The notes beneath the pieces were generated by a model. The model worked only from the letters and a program-made list of their open reading frames with translations. It made no database searches and was not told where the DNA came from. Positions 39,088-50,739 of a stretch of DNA of 64,000 bases are shown piece after piece. Origin of the DNA: Pseudomonas sp. Os17 (GTDB taxonomy: Bacteria; Pseudomonadota; Gammaproteobacteria; Pseudomonadales; Pseudomonadaceae); NCBI RefSeq assembly GCF_001547895.1, contig NZ_AP014627.1:3971501-4035500 (forward strand), read 5' to 3'. The position numbers and the translations under genes are program-made. How positions within the stretch are numbered: the stretch's first letter is position 1; the number at the start of each line of letters is the position of its first letter.

Positions 39088-40038
39088 ATGATCGACGTAC
39101 TGGTGGTCGCGCGCCACAACGAAGCCCTGGACATCTGCAGCTTCGAACTGGCCGCGGCCGACGCAAGCCCCCTGCCCGCCTTCAGCGCCGGCGCCCATAT
39201 CGACGTGCATCTGGCCAACGGGCTGGTGCGCCAATATTCACTGTGCAACCACCCCGAAGAACGCCACCGCTACGTGATCGGGGTGCTCAAGGATCCGGCC
39301 TCGCGAGGCGGCTCAAGCAGCCTGCACCAAGAGCTGGAAGTGGGCACGCGCCTGCGCATCAGCCAGCCGCGCAACCTGTTTGCCCTGGCCCCCGGCGCGC
39401 GGCGCAGCCTGCTGTTCGCCGGCGGCATCGGCATTACCCCGATCCTCAGCATGGCCGAACACCTGGCCCACGGCGGCGCGGATTTCCAGCTGCACTACTG
39501 CGCCCGTTCCGCCGAGCGCGCGGCCTTTGTCCCGCGCCTGCGGCAATCGCCTTTCGCCGAGCGGGTCAGCCTGCATTTCGACGAACAGCCCGAGACGGCC
39601 CTGGATATCGCGCACGCCCTGGCCGCGCCGCAGGATGATCTGCACCTGTACGTCTGCGGCCCCGGCGGGTTCATGCAACACGTGCTGGACAGCGCCAGGG
39701 CCCTGGGCTGGAAGGAACAATGCCTGCACCGCGAGTACTTCAGCTCCGCGCCCGTGGACCACGGCAGCGACGGCAGCTTCGCGGTCAAGCTGGCCAGCAG
39801 CGGCCAGGTGTTCCAGGTGCCGGCCGATCGCAGCGTGGTCCAGGTGCTGCAGGACCAGGGCATCGAAGTGGCGATTTCCTGCGAACAAGGGATCTGCGGC
39901 ACCTGCCTGACCCGGGTGCTGGAGGGTGTACCGGAGCACCGCGACCTGTTCCTCACCGAGGAAGAACAGGCGTGCAACGATCAGTTCACGCCCTGCTGTT
40001 CCCGCGCCAAGACCCCGTTACTGGTGCTGGATCTCTAG
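39088..40038 (+). CDS. vanB: Vanillate O-demethylase reductase subunit
   Basis: From ATG 39088 the product has 316 residues. The flavin-binding RQYSLCNH (48-55) and nucleotide-binding [10 protein letters not shown] (111-120) and CGPGGFM (190-196) are present. The C-terminal plant-type 2Fe-2S domain has Cys265, Cys270, Cys273 and Cys303. It passes electrons from NADH through FMN to VanA. It lies 59 bases downstream of vanA. Confidence 0.96.
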   Translation: MIDVLVVARHNEALDICSFELAAADASPLPAFSAGAHIDVHLANGLVRQYSLCNHPEERHRYVIGVLKDPASRGGSSSLHQELEVGTRLRISQPRNLFALAPGARRSLLFAGGIGITPILSMAEHLAHGGADFQLHYCARSAERAAFVPRLRQSPFAERVSLHFDEQPETALDIAHALAAPQDDLHLYVCGPGGFMQHVLDSARALGWKEQCLHREYFSSAPVDHGSDGSFAVKLASSGQVFQVPADRSVVQVLQDQGIEVAISCEQGICGTCLTRVLEGVPEHRDLFLTEEEQACNDQFTPCCSRAKTPLLVLDL

Positions 40039-40215
40039 GCATTGCACGAAAAGCCTCGATACTCGGTGATGCTGCGTTGAAAACGGTCTTGTGCGCGAGT
40101 CCGATCGGAATGCTCATTGACACCCCGTAACGTCGGACGCGACCCCGGCCGCTCCTCGACCGTTTTCGCCTTGCCTGACCTACATCTCAAAACTGCTCGT
40201 ACAGAGCCTTGCGCC

Positions 40216-40929
40216 TCACGGCGAGGGCAGGATCAGCTTCATGCGCTCGTCGGCCACGGCCGAGCCGAAGATCTCGGCGTAGCGCAAGGTGGCGTTCGCA
40301 TGCTCGCGCATCAGCGCTTCGGCCCGCGCGCCCTGGCCATTGACCAGGGCGTCGAACACCGAATGATGCTGCATGTGGGCGTAGTTGAAGCGCCGGTATT
40401 CTCGGGCCATGTCCTGGCGATCCACCGCCAGGGCGGTGACCGAGGCGAACGGCAGATGGTCGTTGCGCGCCAGGGCATCGGCGATCGCCGGGTTGCCGCT
40501 GCCCGCCACGATCACCTGGTGAAACCGCATGTTGAGGTCGTGGTAGACCTCCAGGTCTTCCTCGTTGACGTAACCCTTGTCGAACAGCGCATCGCCCTCG
40601 ACCAGGCAACGTTCGAGAATCGCCCGGCCCTCGGCCGACAGCCCGCGCTCGGCGGTCTGGCGCGCCGCCAGGCCTTCCAGCACCCCGCGCACCTCCACCG
40701 CCCCGGCAATGTCCTCGGCGCTGACCGACCGCACCTGAAAACCGCGACCGCCGAAACGCACCAAGAGGCCTTCCTGCTCCAGGGTGCGAAAGGCCATGCG
40801 CACCGGCATGCGCGACACCCCGAAGCGCTCGGCGGTAGGCACTTCCATCAAGCGCTCGCCTGCCGCCAGCTCGCCCGAGGCGATCATCTTGCGCAGCGCG
40901 ACCAGTACCGTTTGACCGGGTTTGCTCAT
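40216..40929 (-). CDS. vanR: GntR-family repressor VanR
   Basis: From ATG 40929 the product has 237 residues. The winged-helix domain includes ALRKMIASGELAAGERLMEVPTAERFGVSRMPVRMAFRTLEQEGLLVRFGGRGFQV (about 11-66). The FadR/VanR-type C-terminal FCD domain follows with likely metal or ligand residues in HDLNMRFHQVIV and YAHMQHHSVFDALVNG. It faces vanAB tail to tail, a common van arrangement. It should bind the GGATCC-centred palindromes at vanA and at the transporter gene at 49.2 kb, and leave them when vanillate is present. Confidence 0.92.
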   Translation of the reverse strand: MSKPGQTVLVALRKMIASGELAAGERLMEVPTAERFGVSRMPVRMAFRTLEQEGLLVRFGGRGFQVRSVSAEDIAGAVEVRGVLEGLAARQTAERGLSAEGRAILERCLVEGDALFDKGYVNEEDLEVYHDLNMRFHQVIVAGSGNPAIADALARNDHLPFASVTALAVDRQDMAREYRRFNYAHMQHHSVFDALVNGQGARAEALMREHANATLRYAEIFGSAVADERMKLILPSP

Positions 40930-41002
40930 CCGGGCAGCTTCCTTAAAAAAGGTGGGCGGCCATAGTAACGCAAGGCCCGCCACAACACGCCCCCCGACAA
41001 TA

Positions 41003-41156
41003 CCTGTAGCCGCTGCTGAGCCCGCGAAGCTGCGCAAAGGTCCGCAGGACCTTGCCTGGCGATCTCCCGCCGAACCTGCAGCGCCTTCGAAACCGCCGCG
41101 CCTCCTGCGACGAAGTGCCGCCCAGAGCGTTCGCAGCCTGCGGCAGCGGCTACAGG
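41003..41156. repeat. Pseudomonas intergenic repeat with 14-bp inverted ends
   Basis: CCTGTAGCCGCTGC (41003-41016) and GCAGCGGCTACAGG (41143-41156) bound a GC-rich, imperfectly symmetrical stretch. This sequence type is common between Pseudomonas genes. It ends five bases before the porin stop. Confidence 0.8.
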
Positions 41157-41160
41157 GTTT

Positions 41161-42417
41161 TCAGAGTGACAAGGGGTAGCTGACGATCAGCCGGGTCTGG
41201 TCGAAGTCGCTGTTGAAGCTGCGCCGGTTGGTGGCGTTGTTCAACCGCAGGCTGAGGTTCTTCAAGGTGCCGCTCTGCAGGGTGTAGCCGATCTCGGTAT
41301 CACGCTCCCACTCATGGCCGTCCTTGCCGGCCTTGGTGGTGGCGTTGTCGCCACGCCCGTAACGCACCATGGCCAGCAGCCCGGGAACCCCGGAAGCGGC
41401 AAAGTCATAGTCGTAGCGCAGCTGCCAGGAACGCTCGCCGGCGTTGCTGAAATTGCCGTTGAACATGTCGTTGCCCAGGGTCCGGCCGCTGCTGCCATAG
41501 ACCGACATCCAGGGGCTGTCGCCGCTGACCTTCTGCACCCCCAGGTACAGCGTGTGCCCGGCCCGCGCGGCGGAAAACAGGCCATAGGCGGTGTGGCTGT
41601 CGACCCGGCCGATGCGCGCGCTGCCATCGTCGCGGTCGATGAAGTAGCCCAGGTTGCCCCCCAGCACCCAGTCGCCCAGCGGCTGTTTGTGCTGCAGGTT
41701 GAAATAGCTCTGGCGGTAGATGTCCTGCAGTTGCGAATGCCAGGCGCCGAACAGGGTGCGCTGCTGGTTGAAGCGGTAGTCGGCGCCCACGTAGTTGAAG
41801 CCATCGGACTTCACCCCCGGCGCGGCCCAGGCCGACAGGTCCTGCATGTCCGACGAGTTGCGCAGGCTCACCGCCCGGTACTGCCCGGCCTGCAGGCCCA
41901 GGCCGTCGATCTCGCGGGACACCAGCATGGCCCCGCGAAAGGTCTGCGGCAGCAGGCGGCCATCGTCATAGCGCAGCAGCGGCACGTCCGGCAGCAGTTC
42001 GCCGAGCTTGAACTCGGTGGCGGAAATCCGCGCCTTCAACGCTGCCCCGGCGCGGCCGAAATTGTCCGCCGCGCGGCCGTCGTCGTGCACCGGCAGCAAC
42101 TCCGAACCGCTGACCCGGCGGCTGCTGTCGAGCTTGAGGCCGAACAGGCCGATGGCATCCAGGCCAACACCCACGGTGCCCGGGGTGTAGCCGGAGCTGA
42201 ACTTGAGGATGAAGCCCTGGGCCCACTCCTCGATCTGCCCCTTGGGCGCGTCGTGGTCGCGAAAATCCCGGTTGAAGTAGTAGTTGCGCAGCAGCAGGTC
42301 GGTCTTGCTCCCCTCGAAGAAACCGCTGTCCTCGCCAGCCCAGGAAGGGGCACACAGGCCCGCTGACAGACAAGCCCCGACCAGGGAACGGCAAAGCATC
42401 GGATGACGGGTGTTCAT
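41161..42417 (-). CDS. OprD-family outer-membrane porin (aromatic acid type, OpdK-like)
   Basis: ATG 42417 follows GGAGAAC; the product has 418 residues with signal peptide (MNTRHPMLCRSLVGACLSAGLCAPSWA). OprD signatures: LLLRNYYFNRDFRDHD, EWAQGFILKFSSGYTPGTVGVGLDAIGLFGLKLDSS, LLRYDDGRLLPQTFRGAMLVSREI, WQLRYDYDFAASGVPGLLAMVRYGRGDN and a terminal SYPLSL barrel strand. It should let an aromatic acid through the outer membrane. It is the last gene of the apparent mdlC operon, separated from the aldehyde dehydrogenase gene by a terminator. Confidence 0.92.
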   Translation of the reverse strand: MNTRHPMLCRSLVGACLSAGLCAPSWAGEDSGFFEGSKTDLLLRNYYFNRDFRDHDAPKGQIEEWAQGFILKFSSGYTPGTVGVGLDAIGLFGLKLDSSRRVSGSELLPVHDDGRAADNFGRAGAALKARISATEFKLGELLPDVPLLRYDDGRLLPQTFRGAMLVSREIDGLGLQAGQYRAVSLRNSSDMQDLSAWAAPGVKSDGFNYVGADYRFNQQRTLFGAWHSQLQDIYRQSYFNLQHKQPLGDWVLGGNLGYFIDRDDGSARIGRVDSHTAYGLFSAARAGHTLYLGVQKVSGDSPWMSVYGSSGRTLGNDMFNGNFSNAGERSWQLRYDYDFAASGVPGLLAMVRYGRGDNATTKAGKDGHEWERDTEIGYTLQSGTLKNLSLRLNNATNRRSFNSDFDQTRLIVSYPLSL

Positions 42418-42494
42418 TATTATTGTTCTCCGTTTTTCATGGACGCAGCCGTGCCCCGACAGGCCCGTGACGGCCCGTCCATTCACGGATGCTC

Positions 42495-42518
42495 AAAAAC
42501 CCGGCCAGGGCGGCCGGG
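42495..42518 (-). terminator. Terminator after the aldehyde dehydrogenase gene
   Basis: GGCCGGG/CCCGGCC stem (42500-42506 with 42512-42518), followed on the minus strand by TTTTTGAGC. It lies between the aldehyde dehydrogenase and porin genes and suggests that the porin also has its own promoter. Confidence 0.82.
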
Positions 42519-42536
42519 GTTGTTCAGGTCAGCCCG

Positions 42537-44012
42537 TCAGAAGGGATACTGACGCGGCCGGTGTTGCACGCTGATCCAGTGGTCGCGGGTGAACTCGTCG
42601 ATCGCCCAGTCGCCATTGAAGCGCCCCAGCCCGGAGTTCTTCTCGCCACCGAACGGCGCGTTGGCCTCATCGTTCACCGGCACATCGTTGATATGGGTCA
42701 TGCCCGCGCGCACCTGGCGGGCGAAGTTCACCCCGCGCTCCAGGCTGCGGGTGAACACCGCGCTGGACAGGCCGAACTCGCTGGCATTGGCCAGCTCCAG
42801 GGCATGGGCTTCGTCCCGAGCGCGCAGCAGCCCCACCAGCGGGCCGAAGATCTCATTGCGCGCCAGGTCCATGTCGGCCCCCACCTCGCCGTAGACATGG
42901 GGCGCCAGCAGATTGCCGTTCACCCCGCCCTCGTACAGCGGCTCGGCGCCCTGCTCCCGGGCCAGGGCGATCTTGTCCTGCAGGCCCTGCAACTGGCGGG
43001 CATTGATCACCGGGCCGATCACCGTCTCCAGCGATAGCGGATCCCCCACCTTGAGTTGCTTGACCCGGGCCACGAAACGCTGGGCAAAGGCTTCGTAGAG
43101 CCGCTCATCGACGATGATCCGGTTGATCGCCATGCAGATCTGCCCCTGGTGCAAGAACTTGCCGAACACCGCGGCGTTCACCGCCTGCTCCAGGTCGGCA
43201 TCGTCGAGCACCACGAACGGGCTGTTGCCCCCCAGCTCCAGGGCCACGTGCTTGAGATGCTCGCCCCCACTGGCGATGCGGCCGATACCGCGCCCCACCG
43301 GGGTCGAGCCGGTAAAGGTGATCAGCGCCGGCACCGGGTGCTCGACAAAGGCATCGCCAATCTCGCTGCCGGCCCCCACCACCACGCTGAACACCCCGGC
43401 GGGCAGCCCCGCTTCCTCGAAGATCCTCGCCAGCAGCAGGCCGCCGCACACCGGGGTATCGCTGGCCGGCTTGACCACCACCGCGTTGCCCAGGGCCAGG
43501 GCCGGAGCGATGGAACGCTGGGTCAGGTGCAGCGGAAAGTTCCACGGGCTGATCACCCCCACCACCCCCAGGGCGCTGCGGTACACCCGGCTTTCCTTGC
43601 CCGGTACATCGGACTCGACAATCCGCCCATGGACCCGCGCCGGGAACGACGCCGACTCCAGGGTAATGGCCCGCGCCGCGCCCCACTCGGCCAGGGCCTT
43701 GATCCGCGTACTGCCGGATTCGCGGATGATCCAGTCGACGATTTCCTCCTGGCGCCGGTCGAAGATCGCCACCGCCCGGTGCAGCACCACCGCGCGCTGC
43801 GACGGGCCCAGGGCCGCCCATTGCGGCTGCACCTGGGCAGCCCTGGCGTAGGCCGCATCCAGGTCGCTGCGGTTGGCCTGGGCCACTTCCAGCAACAGCG
43901 CGCCATCGTAGGGGTTGGTCACCGCCAGGGTCTTGCCGGCGGCACCGGCGCGCCACTGCCCGGCGATGGGTTGCAGATGCAGATCGCGATAGACCGCGTT
44001 GGATTCACTCAT
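42537..44012 (-). CDS. Aldehyde dehydrogenase, probably benzaldehyde/vanillin type
   Basis: From ATG 44012 the product has 491 residues. Catalytic residues are Asn158 (SPWNFP), Lys181, Glu259 ([10 protein letters not shown]) and Cys293 ([12 protein letters not shown]). The sequence is of the salicylaldehyde/vanillin/benzaldehyde dehydrogenase group. With the benzoylformate decarboxylase in the same gene order it should oxidise benzaldehyde, or a hydroxylated or methoxylated form, to the acid. It is separate from the vdh gene at 56.2 kb. Confidence 0.88.
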   Translation of the reverse strand: MSESNAVYRDLHLQPIAGQWRAGAAGKTLAVTNPYDGALLLEVAQANRSDLDAAYARAAQVQPQWAALGPSQRAVVLHRAVAIFDRRQEEIVDWIIRESGSTRIKALAEWGAARAITLESASFPARVHGRIVESDVPGKESRVYRSALGVVGVISPWNFPLHLTQRSIAPALALGNAVVVKPASDTPVCGGLLLARIFEEAGLPAGVFSVVVGAGSEIGDAFVEHPVPALITFTGSTPVGRGIGRIASGGEHLKHVALELGGNSPFVVLDDADLEQAVNAAVFGKFLHQGQICMAINRIIVDERLYEAFAQRFVARVKQLKVGDPLSLETVIGPVINARQLQGLQDKIALAREQGAEPLYEGGVNGNLLAPHVYGEVGADMDLARNEIFGPLVGLLRARDEAHALELANASEFGLSSAVFTRSLERGVNFARQVRAGMTHINDVPVNDEANAPFGGEKNSGLGRFNGDWAIDEFTRDHWISVQHRPRQYPF

Positions 44013-44086
44013 GAACAATCTCCTCAAGAAACAGCATTCATAAACCGATGTGTCGCCCAAAACCCGGCTTGTATGGGGCGGGCTTG

Positions 44087-44170
44087 TGTAGGAGCTGGCT
44101 TGCCAGCGAAGACGCCCGCAAGAAACACACAAGACCCAAGGCCCTGTTCGCCGGCAAGCCGGCGCCTACA
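44087..44170. repeat. Intergenic REP-like palindromic element
   Basis: TGTAGGAGCTGGCTTGCCAGC begins the left arm (44087 onward), and the right arm ends GCCGGCGCCTACA (44170). Each arm has its own palindrome (GCTGGC..GCCAGC and GCCGGC..GCCGGC). The right end supplies the TAG stop codon (44166-44168) of the gene at 44166-45089. Confidence 0.8.
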
Positions 44171-45089
44171 AAGCGGCGCGTTGTTCGATCAGCCGCAGCA
44201 GGCCGAGCAGGGTTTCGGTGTGGGGCACCGCCACCCCCGCCTGCCGCGCCCGGGCCACTACCTGGCCGTTGATCGCGCCGATCTCCGTGGGCCGTCCGGC
44301 CAGCACGTCCTGCAGCATCGAGGGCTTGTGGCTGCGGTGGTTGGCCATGGCAAAGGCCACGCTGTCCAGGCAGCGCTGGGCATCCAGCACTATGCCCTGG
44401 GCGCCGGCCACGGCCACCACCTCCATGACGATGGCCCGGGCCAGCGCCACGCCTTCCGGCGCCGCGTCCAACTGGCCGACGGTGCAGCCGGTGGCCGCGC
44501 ACAGGCTGTTCAGCGCCGCGTTGAAGGCGACCTTCTCCCAGATCGACGTCCACACCTCGGGGTCCACCGCGCAACTCAGCCCGGCCGCATCCAGTACCGC
44601 CGCCACTTCAGCGCTGGCCTGGCGCTCACCCTCGTCGAGGGCCAGCACCCGGACCATGCCCTGGCCGTGGGAATGCACCTGCCCCGGCCCGAGCAGGTCG
44701 GCGGGCCAGTTGGTCATGCCGATCAGCACCTGCTGCGCGGCCACGTGGCGCGACACCGCTTCGGCATTGCCCAGGCCGTTCTGCAGGGTCAACACCCGGG
44801 TGTGCCGGGTGATATGCCCGGCAACGCTGCGCAAGGCACTGTCGGTGTGCAGGGTCTTGGTGAAGACCAGCAGCAGGTCCGGGTGCCCGCTGGCCTGTTC
44901 CGGGCGGCAGGCGTTCAAGCCCCGGATGCGCCGCTCGCCGTGGTCGGTGGCCAGCAACAGGCCGTCGCGCTGGATGGCCGCCAGATGCGCGTCGTTGATG
45001 TCCAGCAGCGTCACCTGCTGCCCGCTTTCGGCCAGCAGGCCGCCAAACAGCGAACCCATGGCGCCCGCGCCGAGAATGGTGATGTTCAT
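44166..45089 (-). CDS. PanE/ApbA-family 2-hydroxyacid dehydrogenase (ketopantoate reductase fold; candidate D-mandelate dehydrogenase)
   Basis: ATG 45089 follows AGGAGG; the product has 307 residues. NADP-binding ILGAGAMGSLFGG (4-16), LLLVFTKTLHTDSAL, LTLQNGLGNAEAV, the catalytic lysine in WEKVAFNAALNSLCA and the C-terminal SMLQDVLAGRPTEIGAINGQVV (glutamate) are all kept. Family enzymes reduce ketopantoate, but Enterococcus D-mandelate dehydrogenases belong to the same family. Placed between a benzoylformate decarboxylase and an aldehyde dehydrogenase, an oxidation of mandelate to benzoylformate is the more likely job. The reaction is inferred from context. Confidence 0.85.
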   Translation of the reverse strand: MNITILGAGAMGSLFGGLLAESGQQVTLLDINDAHLAAIQRDGLLLATDHGERRIRGLNACRPEQASGHPDLLLVFTKTLHTDSALRSVAGHITRHTRVLTLQNGLGNAEAVSRHVAAQQVLIGMTNWPADLLGPGQVHSHGQGMVRVLALDEGERQASAEVAAVLDAAGLSCAVDPEVWTSIWEKVAFNAALNSLCAATGCTVGQLDAAPEGVALARAIVMEVVAVAGAQGIVLDAQRCLDSVAFAMANHRSHKPSMLQDVLAGRPTEIGAINGQVVARARQAGVAVPHTETLLGLLRLIEQRAAL

Positions 45090-45127
45090 CGAACCTCCTG
45101 ATGGAATGAGCCTTTCAAGGGCCACGT

Positions 45128-46519
45128 TCATGACTGGCCCGGCAGGCGCCGGGGAATGTGCCGGCGCACGATCAGCAGCGCGATCAGCGCCATGAGCATC
45201 ACCGCGCCCAGCAGTGTCAGGTAGCCCTGGGCGCCGCCCCGGGTGATCACCAGGGCCCCGGCGAAGGCACTGAGGATCGCCCCCAGGCGCCCGAAGGCCA
45301 GGGCCGAGGCGGTGCCGGTGGCGCGCACGCCGGTGGGGTAGATAAAGGCACACAGCGCATACATGGTGGACTGCACCGCGTTGACGAACAGGCCGTGCAC
45401 GCCGAAGCCGAAGATCAGCAAGCCGGTGTGCTGATGGATATCCACCCCCTGCAAGGCAAAGGCGCTGGCCGCGCCGCCGGCACAGCAGATCAGCAACGGC
45501 CAGAACGAGCCCCAGCGGGTGATGGCCACCGCACAGACCAGCGCGCCGATGACCCCGCCGAGGTTGTAGGCGGTCAACCCGGAACCGGCCACCGACAGCT
45601 CCAGGCCTTCGGCCAGGAGCATGGTCGGCAGCCAGCTGAAGGCGCTGTAGACCGCGGTCAGGCACATGAAGAAGGCCACCCAGAGGGCCAGGGTGTCGCG
45701 CCCGTAGCCCCGGTCGAACAGGCTGCGGAAACCGCCCTGCTTCTCGCTCTTCTGCTCCAGGGCATCGCTGTAGCTCACCCCTGCGGCCATGGGCCGGCCC
45801 ATGCGCCCCAGCAACGCGCTCAACTCCCCCCAGCGCTGCGGTCGGCGCGCCAGAAAGCGCGGCGACTCCGGCAGGGTCACCAGCAACAGCAGGGCGAGCA
45901 CCATGGGCAGGCTGCCACCAATGAAGAACAGCGTGCGCCAGCCATACAGCGGCAACACATGGGACGCGAACAGCCCCGCCAGCATCCCGCCCAGGGGCAC
46001 GCAGACGATGGTCGCGGTCACCGCCAGGGTGCGCCGCCGCGCCGGAGTGAACTCCGCCGTCACCGTGGTCGCGCTGGGCAGCGCGCCTCCGATGCCCAGG
46101 CCGGCGATGAAGCGCAGGACCGCCACCGCCAGCGCATTGGGCGCCAGGCCAATGGCGCAGGTGGCCGCGCCAAACACGAACACGCTGGCGATGACCGCCA
46201 TGCGCCGGCCGAAACGATCGGCGAACAGTCCGGCACAGGCACTGCCGATGCCCATGCCGATCAGCCCGGCGGCCACCGCCGGGGCGAACGCCTCGCGGGT
46301 GATGCCCCATTCCTTGATCATCAGCGGAATGGCGAAACCGATCAGTTGACCGTCGAAGCCGTCCATGACGATGGACAGCGCCGCCAACAGCACCACCAGC
46401 TTCTGCATGCCGGTGAAAGGGCCCTGGTCGAGCAAGGTGCCGATGTCGGCATGGGAGGCAGCGCAACGCGCCGACTGGGGCGCATCGTCTATCGCTGCTG
46501 TGACCGAAGTCGTGTTCAT
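45128..46519 (-). CDS. MFS transporter, aromatic acid:H+ symporter (AAHS) family
   Basis: ATG 46519 follows AAGAGG; the product has 463 residues and 12 predicted transmembrane helices. AAHS marks: VLLAALSIVMDGFDGQLIGFAIPLMIKEWGI in the first helix with the conserved DGFD, GLFADRFGRRMAV in loop 2-3, RFIAGLGIGGALPSATTVTAEFTPARRR and YPTGVRATGTASALAFGRLGA in the second half. It probably imports mandelate, benzoylformate or a related acid for the operon around it. It lies 82 bases after mdlC. Confidence 0.92.
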   Translation of the reverse strand: MNTTSVTAAIDDAPQSARCAASHADIGTLLDQGPFTGMQKLVVLLAALSIVMDGFDGQLIGFAIPLMIKEWGITREAFAPAVAAGLIGMGIGSACAGLFADRFGRRMAVIASVFVFGAATCAIGLAPNALAVAVLRFIAGLGIGGALPSATTVTAEFTPARRRTLAVTATIVCVPLGGMLAGLFASHVLPLYGWRTLFFIGGSLPMVLALLLLVTLPESPRFLARRPQRWGELSALLGRMGRPMAAGVSYSDALEQKSEKQGGFRSLFDRGYGRDTLALWVAFFMCLTAVYSAFSWLPTMLLAEGLELSVAGSGLTAYNLGGVIGALVCAVAITRWGSFWPLLICCAGGAASAFALQGVDIHQHTGLLIFGFGVHGLFVNAVQSTMYALCAFIYPTGVRATGTASALAFGRLGAILSAFAGALVITRGGAQGYLTLLGAVMLMALIALLIVRRHIPRRLPGQS

Positions 46520-46601
46520 ATCCACCTCTTTTTATTCTTCTGGTGAGTCCGCAAGCTGCGGTGGGCAAGGCCGGGCACCGGGCCCGGCGACAAGGCTGTC
46601 T

Positions 46602-48304
<1,703 letters not shown>

Positions 48305-49201
48305 ATGAGCCACATCGATCTGAACCTGATCCGCACCTTCGTCACCCTCTACGAAGCCCGCAGCGTGACCCTGGCCGCCGAGCGCCTGTTCGTCACCCAG
48401 CCCTCGGTCAGCTACGCCCTGGCGCGGCTGCGGGACCTGTTCGACGACGGCCTGTTCAGCCGCAGCCGCGACGGCATCCAGCCCAGCCAACTGGCCGATG
48501 AGCTGTACCCGCCCCTGCGCGAATCCCTGACGCGGATCGAAAACACCGTGCACAGCACCCGGCACTTCGACCCGGCGACCACCGAGCGACGCTTTCGCAT
48601 CGCCCTCTCCGATCTCGGCGAAATGGGCTTTCTGCCGCTGATCCTGGCGCGCCTGAACCAGCAGGCCCCGGAGGCCGAAGTCGAGGTCCTGCCGCTGCAG
48701 GTGGACCAGGCCGGGGAATGGCTCGGCAGCGCCAAGGTCGACGCGCTGATCTGCCGCAAGCCCCTGACCGGCACCCGCAGCCAGGTACTGATCCGCGAGC
48801 GCTACGTGTGCCTGCTCAGCGACCGCCACCCGCGCATCGGCGAACACCTGAGCCTGGAACAGTTCCTCGCCGAACGGCACATCGCCGTGACCCGCACCAC
48901 CGGCCACGGCAGTGTCGAGGACGTGCTCAAGCAAATGAACGCCACGCGCCGCATCAGCCTGCAGGTGCCGCACTTCTCGGTGCTGCCCAAGGTCCTGCCC
49001 GGCACCGACCTGCTGGCGGTGCTGCCGGCGCAGATCGCCCGCCTGTTCACCCTCGAAGGCGGCCTGCGGCAACTGGAGCTGCCGTTCCCGGTGGGGGAGT
49101 TCGACGTGTCCCTGCACTGGCACCCCAACAGCGACAGCTCCGCCGCCCTGACCTGGTTCCGCCAGACCGTGGCCGCGGCGATCATCGACGGCCAGGCTTG
49201 A
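48305..49201 (+). CDS. LysR-family regulator, likely activator of the mdlC operon
   Basis: The 298-residue protein has the N-terminal HTH (LIRTFVTLYEARSVTLAAERLFVTQPSVSYALARLRDLFDDGLF, about 8-51) and a PBP2-like effector domain (RFRIALSDLGEMGFLPLILARL at 94-115, ending SSAALTWFRQTVAAAI). It belongs to the NodD/NahR-like branch by its RIALSDLGE motif. It is divergent from mdlC with 116 bp between. An aromatic hydroxy or keto acid is the probable inducer. Confidence 0.9.
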   Translation: MSHIDLNLIRTFVTLYEARSVTLAAERLFVTQPSVSYALARLRDLFDDGLFSRSRDGIQPSQLADELYPPLRESLTRIENTVHSTRHFDPATTERRFRIALSDLGEMGFLPLILARLNQQAPEAEVEVLPLQVDQAGEWLGSAKVDALICRKPLTGTRSQVLIRERYVCLLSDRHPRIGEHLSLEQFLAERHIAVTRTTGHGSVEDVLKQMNATRRISLQVPHFSVLPKVLPGTDLLAVLPAQIARLFTLEGGLRQLELPFPVGEFDVSLHWHPNSDSSAALTWFRQTVAAAIIDGQA

Positions 49202-49234
49202 AGCAGCGCCCGCGGGCGCATCCGGTTGCGCAGG

Positions 49235-50560
49235 CTAGGCCAGGGCCGCTTGCGCCTGCGGCGGCGCCGGGCGCAGCAGCAACAGGCAAGCCGCCGCCAG
49301 CACGAAGACCACGGCAAACACCCCGTACAGGTGCAGCGGCTGCCAGCCGGCATCCAGCAGCACCCCGGCCACCGTCGGCGAGACAATCGCGCCGATGCGC
49401 CCGATGCCGATCCCCCAGCCCACTCCGGTAGCCCGCACCGAAGCGTCGTAGACCACCGGCGACAAGGCATACAGCCCGGCCACGCAGCCGTTGGCGAACA
49501 GCCCGATCAGCAACCCCAGGCCCAGGGCCGCGGCAATCGACGAGGCGCTGCCGACAAACAGCACCAGGAGCCCGGCGGTCACCAGCATGAACAGCGACAG
49601 CACCCGGGTCAGCGGCCAGCGCGAAGACAAGCCGCCGATCAGCGCCGCGCCGAAGATCCCGCCGACACTCAGCAGCACCCCGCCGGTGATCCCCTGCTGC
49701 GCCGAAAGCCCGGCGGCCACCAGCAGTTTCGGGGTCCAGCTCATGACGAAGTAGAAGCCGAACATCACCAGGAAAAACAGCAGCCAGATCAGCAGCGTGG
49801 TGCGCCGCATCGGCCCGGCGAACAGCTGGCCGAAGCCGCTGCCGGCGCCCTCCTCGCGCAGCGCCGCCGCGGGCAGCCGCGCCAGCGTCGGGTGCCCCAG
49901 GCGCTGGGCCAGGCGATTGACCCGCGGCAACGCATCGGCCGGGCGCCGGGCCAGGAGAAAGTCCAGGGATTCGGGGAGCCAGAGCAGCACCAGGGGGATC
50001 ACCAGCAAGGTGACGACGCCGCCAAACACAAACACCGAGCGCCAGCCCCAGTGGCTCAGCAGCCACACCGCCAGCAAGCCGCCCAGGGTCGCCCCCAGGG
50101 CATAGCCGGTGGATTGCAGGCTCACCGCCAGCCCCCGCCAGCGGCGGCTGGCGTATTCGGCGGCGATCACGTTGCTGCTGGCCAGGATGCCGCCGATGCC
50201 CAAGCCGGTCAGGCCGCGCAACAACGCCAGTTGCAACGGACTCTGGCTGGTGGCCGAAAGCAGCATGCCGACACCGGACAGCAACAGGCACCCCAGAATC
50301 AGCGGCCGGCGCCCGAAGCGATCGGCCCAGGGCGCGATAAACAGCGAACCGCCGGCCATGCCGAACAATCCGGCACTGAGCAGCAGGCCGATCTGCGCGC
50401 CGTTGAGTTGCCACTCGGCGGACACCGAGGCGGCGGTGAAGGCCATCACCAGCACATCGAAGCCGTCGATCATGTTGAGGACGATGCAGATACCGATCGC
50501 CAGGCACTGGAACGCCCCCATCGGCCCCTGATCGAGCCGTTGCTTGAGATCACCGTTCAT
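49235..50560 (-). CDS. vanK: AAHS-family MFS transporter, VanK-like (vanillate uptake candidate)
   Basis: From ATG 50560 the product has 441 residues and 12 predicted helices. It begins MNGDLKQRLDQGPMGAFQCLAIGICIVLNMIDGFDVLVMAFTAASV. The DGFD motif, the WADRFGRRPLI loop and VYDASVRATGVGWGIGIGRIGA are of the AAHS type. A VanR-type operator lies in its presumed promoter (50751-50764), with a second copy at 51051. That makes vanillate or ferulate the likely cargo. The long leader (180 bases) has no other gene. Confidence 0.85.
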   Translation of the reverse strand: MNGDLKQRLDQGPMGAFQCLAIGICIVLNMIDGFDVLVMAFTAASVSAEWQLNGAQIGLLLSAGLFGMAGGSLFIAPWADRFGRRPLILGCLLLSGVGMLLSATSQSPLQLALLRGLTGLGIGGILASSNVIAAEYASRRWRGLAVSLQSTGYALGATLGGLLAVWLLSHWGWRSVFVFGGVVTLLVIPLVLLWLPESLDFLLARRPADALPRVNRLAQRLGHPTLARLPAAALREEGAGSGFGQLFAGPMRRTTLLIWLLFFLVMFGFYFVMSWTPKLLVAAGLSAQQGITGGVLLSVGGIFGAALIGGLSSRWPLTRVLSLFMLVTAGLLVLFVGSASSIAAALGLGLLIGLFANGCVAGLYALSPVVYDASVRATGVGWGIGIGRIGAIVSPTVAGVLLDAGWQPLHLYGVFAVVFVLAAACLLLLRPAPPQAQAALA

Positions 50561-50739
50561 GGCCGCACCTGCCGTTCGGCCACGAGCCGAAGCGCAACAC
50601 CCAGCGAACCTGTGCACACAGACAGCCAGCGCGCGCCAGCCAGGTGGCTGCACGCCGTCGAAAAGACATTCATGACGAAACCCTTTTTGTTGTTTTTATT
50701 GCGGACGGTCAGGAGGGCTCCTGCCATCGCCAGGTCGCC

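Noticed and set aside
41003..41156. Inverted-end element considered as an insertion sequence
   Set aside because: It is 154 bp with no transposase and resembles ordinary Pseudomonas intergenic palindromes.
43056..45101. Plus-strand open frame of 681 codons
   Set aside because: It lies opposite the aldehyde dehydrogenase and PanE-family genes, both of which have full catalytic motifs. The translation is His/Gln/Arg-rich noise.
45090..46568. N-terminal extension of the PanE-family frame into the transporter gene
   Set aside because: The extension is a shifted reading of the AAHS transporter gene. The ATG at 45089 with AGGAGG and the GAGAMG motif right after it mark the true start.
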